Positions 1 through 5,319 of a stretch of DNA of 6,652 nt are shown here, one piece after another. Position numbers and translations under genes: made by a program. A model generated the notes under the pieces. It had not been told where the DNA came from and did not search any database. It saw nothing but the letters and a program-made list of their open reading frames with translations. Where the stretch lies: the NCBI GenBank assembly GCA_043784965.1, contig JAYVXS010000088.1:1-6652 (forward strand), given 5' to 3'. The DNA comes from JAYTQQ01 sp043784965 (lineage in GTDB: Bacteria; Bdellovibrionota; Bdellovibrionia; Bdellovibrionales; JAMPXM01). Numbering within the stretch: the first letter of the stretch is position 1; every line of letters begins with the position of its first letter.

Positions 1-1
1 G

Positions 2-103
2 AAATCTCTCAGTAAAGTCTTGCCAGGATCTTCGTGATAAACGCTTGCCGGGAATCAAAACGTCAGGAAAATATGAAAAGTCTCGATGAAGCCGTTTGCT
101 CGG
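2..103 (-). other. Open frame running off the left edge, possible gene remnant
   Basis: After an in-frame stop at 104-106, the minus strand stays open for 34 codons to the window edge and reads like protein, for example YFPDVLIPGKRLSRR followed by SWQDFTERF. There is no ATG and no ribosome binding site, so it can only be an internal or C-terminal part of a gene that lost its beginning, or chance. It lies directly downstream of the truncated CDP-alcohol transferase and is not in that gene's frame. It lacks the family's Asp-Gly...Asp motifs, so I cannot call it the missing part. The plus strand over the same bases is also open for about 27 codons (ending at a stop near 102), so strand assignment is uncertain. 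Confidence 0.2.
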
Positions 104-146
104 TTAAACAGAGATCACAAAACCCAACTCTATCCCATATTGAGAT

Positions 147-341
147 TTAGGAATTTAACACCGCCCATGCATTGAAATACACGGTCTTCTTATTTCGAGC
201 CTGAGTGGCTTGTGCAACCGCAAAATGAGCGGTCATTAGAATTAAAATCAACAGATTGGGAGTGAGCCCAATAATTTTGTAAAGTCGAATCAATGCTCGG
301 GTTAGCTTTGCCAGATGGGGCCGAAAATGATTATCAATCAT
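147..341 (-). pseudogene. CDP-alcohol phosphatidyltransferase, N-terminal fragment
   Basis: This 64-residue frame begins MIDNHFRPHLAKLTRALIRL and continues through IGLTPNLL into one hydrophobic segment. That pattern (a basic amphipathic start, then a 'G(L/I)(T/S)PN' motif at the first membrane helix) is typical of integral membrane CDP-alcohol phosphatidyltransferases, which transfer a phosphatidyl group from CDP-diacylglycerol to an alcohol head group. Members are usually about 180-220 residues and need the motif DGxxAR(x8)GxxxDxxxD. Here the frame stops before that motif, and I see no continuation of it in any frame down to the window edge, so the product should be inactive. The ATG overlaps the last 8 bases of the desaturase gene and has AAGGAAG just upstream, which suggests an operon with translational coupling. 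Family assignment rests on the N-terminus only. Confidence 0.55.
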
Positions 342-1176
342 TGGCTTCCTTCACGGCAGATAGCCTTCGCTGCGGAACTTCTCCGGTTGGTAGTTGCCAA
401 TCAAGTTGTTTTTGAAATGGCATAAGGAGAATGCTTGCAAGTGTTTGATCTTTTAAATTCAGGTACGACGGTACGCCAATCACAATTTCATTTTGCGGGA
501 TGCCGATCTTCAATGTGCGGTGGACTCGGTCCCAGATCGTAAAAACTGTGCCGTAATTTGAATCAGTTTCTTCACGAATAACAGAATGGTGGATACCATG
601 CAGTTTTGGCGTCATGATAAATGCCGAAAGTAACGAGTCGAGTTTTTTCGGCAACCGAATGTTAGCGTGATGAAATTGAGCGAATGCCGTAATGACGGTC
701 TCAAACAGTAGAAGCGTAGGAACATCGATCCCGCTTAAAAATATTTGTCCTATTCGGAAGACAGAGGAAAATGCCAGCTCACCAAAATGAAATCTCGAAG
801 CCGTTGAAACATCGAGATCTAAATCTATGTGATGAACATTATGGAATCTCCAGAGGAAAGGTATCTTGTGATTGAGGTAGTGCCAGCCGTAGAATGTATA
901 CTCGAGAAGGACGAGCGAAACTAAAACTTTAGTAACCGTATTTAAAGATATTAAATTCATGAAACCAAGTTTTTCTTGCGTAACAAAATCTGCCGCCCAA
1001 ATCTCAAATGGCAAAAAAGCGAAACGTACAAACGCCATGCTAACTGCAGCCACACTCAAATTTCGAACGAGCCGCGTCGCTTTAGGCTGTGTTTTATTGC
1101 GAAGTGGCCAGAATGATTCGGCAACAAGAGCAACAACGAAAATGAGACCTAGTAGAAGCAACCGCATATCAGTCAC
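334..1176 (-). CDS. Sterol desaturase / fatty acid hydroxylase family membrane protein
   Basis: A 280-residue integral membrane di-iron oxygenase of the fatty acid hydroxylase superfamily. The histidine boxes are visible: HYLNH (H99, H103), FHNVHH (H112, H115, H116), FHH (H169, H170) and HGIHH (H193, H196, H197). This is the eight-or-more His ligand set that holds two irons and activates O2 to hydroxylate or desaturate a lipid chain, sterol or related substrate. Hydrophobic helices lie at about residues 5-20, 42-58, 82-97 and 145-168. The substrate cannot be told from sequence. The GTG start overlaps the stop of the upstream flavodoxin gene, so the pair should be coupled; ATG at 1167 is an alternative start, and neither has a strong ribosome binding site. 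The stop overlaps the CDP-alcohol transferase start. The neighbouring oxidoreductase could supply electrons, which is inference. Confidence 0.9.
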   Translation of the reverse strand: MTDMRLLLLGLIFVVALVAESFWPLRNKTQPKATRLVRNLSVAAVSMAFVRFAFLPFEIWAADFVTQEKLGFMNLISLNTVTKVLVSLVLLEYTFYGWHYLNHKIPFLWRFHNVHHIDLDLDVSTASRFHFGELAFSSVFRIGQIFLSGIDVPTLLLFETVITAFAQFHHANIRLPKKLDSLLSAFIMTPKLHGIHHSVIREETDSNYGTVFTIWDRVHRTLKIGIPQNEIVIGVPSYLNLKDQTLASILLMPFQKQLDWQLPTGEVPQRRLSAVKEAND

Positions 1177-2207
1177 GAATCGTTTCGGCCATTTTTTACC
1201 GTTTCGCTCGCTGACTTTTTCGGCTGAAAAGTATCGTCTCGGTTGAGCCCCAGGTCATTTTGAATTCTTGGAGAAGATTTGTCAGGAGCATGTCCCGCTC
1301 GCATTTTGAGATCTCTCCATAAGAGTTTCATGTCCGCTATTTTGTGACCGGGAGCCTCGTACCCAAAAGCTCGGTATTTACCAGGCTGCACTTTGCCTTT
1401 AGCATTCACAAAACTTTTAAACTGCGTAGTCCAAGAATCAAAGGCTGTCAAAAAGCTAGGATTTTTGACCAAATCTTCGGCTTGGCTATCGCTGTACTTC
1501 TGGTCTCTTCCGATTTCGGAGTATTGCCAAAGTTCATCTGGCACTTCAATACCTCCGTACCGACATTGCCAAACGAGAGGGGCGTACGCATCGCGCATAT
1601 TTTTAAAGGGTTCGGCTGATGGTTCAAAATATTCTTTATGAGCAAGTATTTTGGGTCGGCCACTTTCATCTATCTCGTCACCCCCAGCATCGCCGTAACA
1701 GAAAAAACCGGCCGTTCTGCCTTCGAGATGGTTTAGGCTTAGTTCCTTCCACTCGGGAGCGTGCTCAAGCTTCATCGCAAGCTCTGGGTTTTTATGATCG
1801 ATCAAGTCCTCTCGAGGGTTTCCACCGTTCATGCAAACAAGACGATCAAACATCAGTTTCAAATTACTTGTCGGGCCGTACCAGTTCACCGGACCAATAA
1901 TTGCCCAGGCATCCGCTTGATCAAATCGCGAATACATATCGAGATCCCACATGAGATCGGGTTCTTTTGAGTTTTTCTTTTCATAACAGTTACAGGGCCA
2001 CACGCATAGGGTCATCGAGGTTGAGACGCAAGCGTTACAGCTTTGGATGCGCGCACGAGCAAATACGTTGCCCAGATCTTCGATGTCTACTTTCCAATCG
2101 TCCGGAAGATTTTCCTTCATCCGCAGCATCAGCGTTCGTGACTTTGAATCCACCCCCGGACAATTGTACTGCCTGCGACCAGAACCTGAAATAAGTAGAA
2201 CACGCAT
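1173..2207 (-). CDS. Flavodoxin-fold NAD(P)H/FMN oxidoreductase, cysteine-rich
   Basis: A 344-residue soluble protein with a flavodoxin-like fold. The N-terminal strand MRVLLISGSGR leads into a Ser/Gly-rich flavin-phosphate loop (residues 7-25). The segment GPVNWYGPTSNLKLMFDRL (105-123) is the classic FMN-binding and dimer-interface signature of NADPH-dependent FMN reductases. Five cysteines cluster at C57, C60, C68, C72 and C74 (CNAC, then CVWPCNC), which could bind a metal or Fe-S cluster or act in redox chemistry. The C-terminal third (after about 240) extends beyond a minimal flavodoxin of about 180 residues and has no domain I recognise. I place the start at ATG 2207, five bases after a strong AAGGAGG site. 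ATG 2210 directly precedes it and TTG 2231 is unlikely. It begins the intact part of the lipid operon and overlaps the desaturase gene. Natural substrate unknown. Confidence 0.85.
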   Translation of the reverse strand: MRVLLISGSGRRQYNCPGVDSKSRTLMLRMKENLPDDWKVDIEDLGNVFARARIQSCNACVSTSMTLCVWPCNCYEKKNSKEPDLMWDLDMYSRFDQADAWAIIGPVNWYGPTSNLKLMFDRLVCMNGGNPREDLIDHKNPELAMKLEHAPEWKELSLNHLEGRTAGFFCYGDAGGDEIDESGRPKILAHKEYFEPSAEPFKNMRDAYAPLVWQCRYGGIEVPDELWQYSEIGRDQKYSDSQAEDLVKNPSFLTAFDSWTTQFKSFVNAKGKVQPGKYRAFGYEAPGHKIADMKLLWRDLKMRAGHAPDKSSPRIQNDLGLNRDDTFQPKKSASETVKNGRNDS

Positions 2208-2418
2208 CATGACCTCCTTCGACCTATCCAAATTATTTTTCTGGCCTCGAATAAACCCGGGCCGCGGAAAGTAAAGTTTCTTTTTGCAATCTTACTTTGT
2301 AGTTCTGATTCACATACTCGGTGTGAACGAGAATTTCGCACTCACGCGGTTGCCGTGTGCGAAGTGCAATTAGAAATTCGGGTGAGTTCAAATCCGATCT
2401 ATCTTCCAAATTGTTCAT
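2207..2418 (-). pseudogene. Possible ECF sigma factor remnant with its centre deleted
   Basis: A 61-codon frame (2418-2233) starts at ATG and reads LNSPEFLIALRTRQPRECE, then ILVHTEYVNQNYKV. This resembles region 1/2.1 of extracytoplasmic-function sigma-70 factors (an acidic start, then 'FLxxLRxxxxxxFExLVxxY'). ECF factors are about 160-200 residues, and here the similarity ends after about 45 residues. In the frame shifted by two bases, a short stretch reading LFEARKIIWIGRRRS ends at a TGA that overlaps the ATG at 2210. It resembles the basic C-terminal helix of ECF factors. I therefore infer a sigma gene that once ended in an ATGA overlap with the flavodoxin gene and lost regions 2.2-4. The C-terminal match is short and could be chance. 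If the 61-residue peptide is made, it should not act as a sigma factor. Confidence 0.35.
2213..2219 (-). promoter_or_regulatory. Ribosome binding site of the flavodoxin-fold gene
   Basis: AAGGAGG read on the minus strand matches the anti-Shine-Dalgarno sequence in full. It lies 5 bases before ATG 2207 and only 2 before ATG 2210, which favours 2207 as the start. The upstream TTG at 2231 would put this site inside the coding region. Confidence 0.8.
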
Positions 2419-2554
2419 GTATGAACTATATTAGATAAAGCATTCGACTGTAAACCTAATCAGCATGGCGACCTAATCATTGGGGCAATATCACCCAACT
2501 GTCTGAATCAGAGCGCGATGTCGCAGAATGTCTTTTCAGTCTTTGCCGCTGGGA
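2419..2554. other. Intergenic region between the fusion gene and the lipid operon
   Basis: These 136 bases separate the stop of the VTT-oxidoreductase gene from the sigma-like frame, all on the minus strand. Apart from the candidate promoter at its left end, I see only a weak 4-bp stem (GCGA/TCGC near 2515-2525) without a T-tract, so no intrinsic terminator is supported. Read-through from the fusion gene into the lipid operon is therefore possible. Confidence 0.4.
2425..2454 (-). promoter_or_regulatory. Candidate sigma-70-type promoter for the lipid operon
   Basis: Read on the minus strand, TTTACA (2454-2449) and TATAGT (2430-2425) are separated by 18 bases, each one or two mismatches from the -35 and -10 consensus. 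The predicted start falls within a few bases of the ATG at 2418, so the transcript would be nearly leaderless for the sigma-like frame and would have about 210 bases of leader before the flavodoxin gene. No ribosome binding site is visible before 2418, in keeping with a leaderless or dead reading frame. Confidence 0.4.
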
Positions 2555-4702
2555 TCAAAGCCGCCAATTATGGAACCACTTTAATAATTTCAGTGCAAAC
2601 TCTGGCTTATGATTCTGTTGCCATACTCCCGCTGCATATTTATTTGCTTCCGCAAGTGTGGGGTAAATGTGAATTGTCGAAAGAATCTTTTTTAAACCGA
2701 TTCCATGTTTCATCGCTGCCACATATTCGGAAATGATATCGCCCGCGTGATCGCCCACAATGGTCGCACCAAGAATCTTGTCACTCCCTTTTTGAGTGAT
2801 GACTTTAACAAATCCCCGATCTTCACCTTCGGTAATAGCGCGGTCGAGGTCGCTCATTTCGTACTTTGTAATCTCGAATTCTAATTTTTGTTCCCGAGCT
2901 TCTGTTTCGCTGACTCCTACGCGCGCGACTTCAGGTTCAACAAATGTGCACCAAGGGATGACTCGGTAATCAACCTTGAATTTTTTAAAAGGCCTGAACA
3001 AAGCATTAGCCGCCGCATACCAAGCCTGATGAGCGGCGGTATGAGTAAATTGAAAAGGGCCCGCGACATCGCCACAAGCATAGATATTGGGATAGTTGGT
3101 CTGCATGAATTCGTTTACGTTGATTGTGCCCTGTTCAGATAACTTCACGTCCAACTCTTCGAGTCCAAAGCCAGAAGTGTTCGGTGATCTTCCTAAAGCA
3201 ATCAAGACTTGGTCAAAATTAAAGCGAACGTCTTTACCTTCGTTTTCGCAAATGAGGAATTTACCGTTTGAGTCTTTTCTGAATTTTACCGCCTTGTGAG
3301 CAGTCAAAACTTGGATACCCTCGTTTTTAAATGCCTCTGAAATCAATAAACTAACCTCGGGGTCTTCTTTGATTAAGATTCGGCTACTCATCTCGATCAA
3401 CGAAACACTTGAGCCAAGCCTAGAAAAGGCCTGAGCGAGTTCACAACCAATCGGCCCACCACCCAATATTACGAGCCTTTGGGGTCGTTCTCGGAGGCTC
3501 CATACGGTGTCACTCGTCAAGTAGCCGACTTCGTTCAATCCTTCGATCGCTGGCACTAGCGGTCTTGCGCCGGTAGCGACAATGATATTTTTTGTTGTGA
3601 GCACACGCTCGCCAACTTGAACTTCAAAGGGCGATACAATCTTTGCCTCGCCCTGAATACATTCAACCCCCAACGACTGATAACGGGCAATCGAATCATG
3701 GGGTTCAATTTGTTTGATGACATTAGCGACTCTTTCCATCACTTTTGCGAAGTCGATCGTTACTTTATTAGAATCAATACCAAATTCTTTAGAACGCCTC
3801 AAATAGGACGCGATCTTTGCCGATCTGATTAAGGCTTTACTTGGAACGCACCCAGTATTTAAACAGTCGCCGCCCATCTTGTGTTTTTCGATCAGGGCCA
3901 CTTTCGCATGAATTGCAGAAGCGATGTAGGACGAAACTAGTCCAGCCGAGCCGCCGCCAATGACAACCATATTGTATTCAAATAATTTTGGTTTTGGGTA
4001 ATGCTTCCTATTTTTCCGATCTTTAAAATGCCCAATGGCTGCTTTCGCGATCAGTGGTAAAATACCGATGACAGTGAACGATAGAAGAATTGTTGGCGAG
4101 AGAATTCCTTTTAATGAATTGATCTGACCAAGCTGTGTTCCAGCATTTACATAGGCCGCCGTGCCTGGAATCATTCCGATCTGGCTAACAAACGCAAAGG
4201 TCAAAACTCTAATTTTAGTTAAGCCCAGCGTAAGGTTAACTAAGAAGAATGGAAACACCGGAACCAGCCGCAGTGTTAACAGGTAGAAAGCTCCTTCTTT
4301 TTCGAATCCTGCATTAATTTTCTTTAGACGTTCTGCAAAGTGCCTCGCGACAAAATCGCTTAAGATTAATCGTGAAATGAGGAACGAGAGCGTGGCACCT
4401 ATGGTGCTGGCGAATGAAACTAAAACAAGCCCACGCCAAAAACCAAAAATAAAACCAGCAGCTAGTGTCAGGACTGTCGCCCCCGGAACTGAGAGCGCGG
4501 TTGCTGCAATGTAAACGAGTGCAAACAACAGCGAGAACTTCAAAGGGGTTGCATCATAGAGGCTCTTTAATTCTGCTTGTTTCGCTTTTAAAAATTCGAA
4601 GCTCAAATAATGATTCAAATCGAATATAAAAAATGCGGCGATCATAGCGGCTATCGTGAGAAGTAAAATAATTCGTCCGTATTTCGATTGTCGAGTAGTC
4701 AT
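2555..4702 (-). CDS. TVP38/TMEM64 (VTT) membrane domain fused to FAD/NAD(P) disulfide oxidoreductase
   Basis: A 715-residue two-part inner-membrane protein. Residues 1-225 form a VTT/DedA-like domain with helices near 10-28, 55-75, 78-110, 140-165 and 203-224, including SVPGATVLTLAAGFIFG and LRLVPVFPFFLVNLTLG. Residues 243-700 are a full pyridine nucleotide-disulfide oxidoreductase: FAD site GGGSAG (249-254), redox pair C280/C285 in GGDCLNTGCVPSK, NAD(P) site GGGPIGCE (414-421), second FAD motif YACGDVAG (541-548), and a dimerisation domain ending in HIYPTLAEA. The residue before PT is Tyr680, where dihydrolipoamide dehydrogenase and glutathione reductase carry the catalytic His; mercuric reductase and soluble transhydrogenase also have Tyr there. 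Mercuric reductase's N-terminal metal-binding domain and C-terminal Cys pair are absent, so mercury reduction is unlikely. A TTG at 4723 is in frame, but ATG 4702 follows GGAGGAG by 8 bases. Substrate unknown. Confidence 0.92.
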   Translation of the reverse strand: MTTRQSKYGRIILLLTIAAMIAAFFIFDLNHYLSFEFLKAKQAELKSLYDATPLKFSLLFALVYIAATALSVPGATVLTLAAGFIFGFWRGLVLVSFASTIGATLSFLISRLILSDFVARHFAERLKKINAGFEKEGAFYLLTLRLVPVFPFFLVNLTLGLTKIRVLTFAFVSQIGMIPGTAAYVNAGTQLGQINSLKGILSPTILLSFTVIGILPLIAKAAIGHFKDRKNRKHYPKPKLFEYNMVVIGGGSAGLVSSYIASAIHAKVALIEKHKMGGDCLNTGCVPSKALIRSAKIASYLRRSKEFGIDSNKVTIDFAKVMERVANVIKQIEPHDSIARYQSLGVECIQGEAKIVSPFEVQVGERVLTTKNIIVATGARPLVPAIEGLNEVGYLTSDTVWSLRERPQRLVILGGGPIGCELAQAFSRLGSSVSLIEMSSRILIKEDPEVSLLISEAFKNEGIQVLTAHKAVKFRKDSNGKFLICENEGKDVRFNFDQVLIALGRSPNTSGFGLEELDVKLSEQGTINVNEFMQTNYPNIYACGDVAGPFQFTHTAAHQAWYAAANALFRPFKKFKVDYRVIPWCTFVEPEVARVGVSETEAREQKLEFEITKYEMSDLDRAITEGEDRGFVKVITQKGSDKILGATIVGDHAGDIISEYVAAMKHGIGLKKILSTIHIYPTLAEANKYAAGVWQQNHKPEFALKLLKWFHNWRL

Positions 4703-4710
4703 ATAATTTT

Positions 4711-4717
4711 CTCCTCC
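4711..4717 (-). promoter_or_regulatory. Ribosome binding site of the VTT-oxidoreductase fusion
   Basis: GGAGGAG on the minus strand stands 8 bases before ATG 4702. It decides the start: a start at TTG 4723 would translate the site itself as Tyr-Gly-Gly-Glu. Confidence 0.8.
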
Positions 4718-4759
4718 GTACAAATGCCCTACAGAATAAGTGACTTGGCGGATAACTTT

Positions 4760-4792
4760 GTTACACTTTTTTTACTCAAGATTGAGTGTAAC
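4760..4792. promoter_or_regulatory. Nested inverted repeat in the divergent promoter region, candidate operator
   Basis: The 131-base gap between two divergent genes contains GTTACACT (4760-4767) and its exact reverse complement AGTGTAAC (4785-4792), 17 bases apart. A second perfect inverted repeat, ACTCAA (4774-4779) / TTGAGT (4782-4787), is nested at its right side and shares AGT with the outer arm. A run of seven to eight T lies between. The position midway between the fusion gene and the DUF547 gene suits a regulator binding site that controls both directions; a weak hairpin is the alternative. I did not find convincing -35/-10 pairs for either gene. Confidence 0.45.
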
Positions 4793-4833
4793 GATCGAGG
4801 CGCCAAAAGCCACTGTTGCTTAAAGGTTAAAAT

Positions 4834-5309
4834 ATGACATGCCGGTTTATAGTGCTCTTTGCCGTAATTGTGCTGCCCTTAAAATCGTTTTCTTTTGATC
4901 AAACCCATGGGCGGCTATCGGAAGTGTTCACTCAGGCGGTTGTGATCAAAGAATCAACGAGTGAAATCAATTATACCGCGCTCAAAGCGAATCCGATGCA
5001 GCTCGATGCTTACAGCAAAGAAATACAGGGACGTGACACAAAAAGACTTTGACTCAATGTCGAGGAATCAAAAGCTCGCATTTTTGATAAATAGCTATAA
5101 TGCTCTCACGCTCAAACTTGTTATCGATAATTTCCCAGTAAAGTCGATCAAGGTTTAAATGGTATGCAAACGATTTTGCTAAATCAGCTGGTTCGGTCCA
5201 GAAATTCTTGGCAACGCACATGAAGTTACCGCTGGTTTCCGCTGAAGCCGCACAGGCAGCAAAAATTGAATATAGCTTGCTGCGACCAATCTCGTTAATC
5301 GCAAACTAA
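4834..5309 (+). pseudogene. DUF547 family protein, frameshifted and missing its core
   Basis: The gene starts at ATG 4834 (AAAGG 8 bases upstream) with a signal peptide-like N-terminus (MTCRFIVLFAVIVLPLKSFS). Frame 1 reads to a stop at 5052, but homology crosses to frame 2 at about 5030-5033, where one extra base appears inserted: LDAYSKEIQG continues as VTQKDFDSMSRNQKLAFLIN then SYNALTLKLVIDN, the DUF547 hallmark. Frame 2 stops at 5158 after PVKSIK. Frame 3 then takes over at 5154 with FKWYANDFAKSAGSVQKFLA, the normal C-terminal part of this family, ending at 5309. So the central domain, normally about 100 residues with the conserved basic/acidic and Cys motifs, is deleted at about 5150-5154. 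The last residues also look shifted (a third frame would end in LNRKLKVKV at 5323). No functional product is expected. Function of DUF547 proteins is unknown; this one would have been exported. Confidence 0.85.
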
Positions 5310-5319
5310 AGGTCAAAGT

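Noticed and set aside
959..1246. Plus-strand open frame of 95 codons over the desaturase start
   Set aside because: Lies opposite the His-box desaturase and the end of the flavodoxin gene; composition is Ser/Thr/Arg-rich without family features, so it is a shadow.
2208..2231. TTG at 2231 as start of the flavodoxin gene
   Set aside because: It would translate the AAGGAGG ribosome binding site; ATG 2207 is correctly spaced from it.
1344..2274. Several open frames of 69-93 codons, mostly plus strand, opposite or within the flavodoxin gene
   Set aside because: All overlap a gene with clear FMN-binding motifs and a strong ribosome binding site; none shows a recognisable motif.
2555..4702. Mercuric reductase (merA)
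   Set aside because: No N-terminal heavy-metal-associated domain, no C-terminal vicinal Cys pair, no mer genes nearby; only the general fold and the Tyr before PT are shared.
4703..4723. TTG at 4723 as start of the fusion gene
   Set aside because: It would place the GGAGGAG site inside the coding region; ATG 4702 fits the site at 8 bases.
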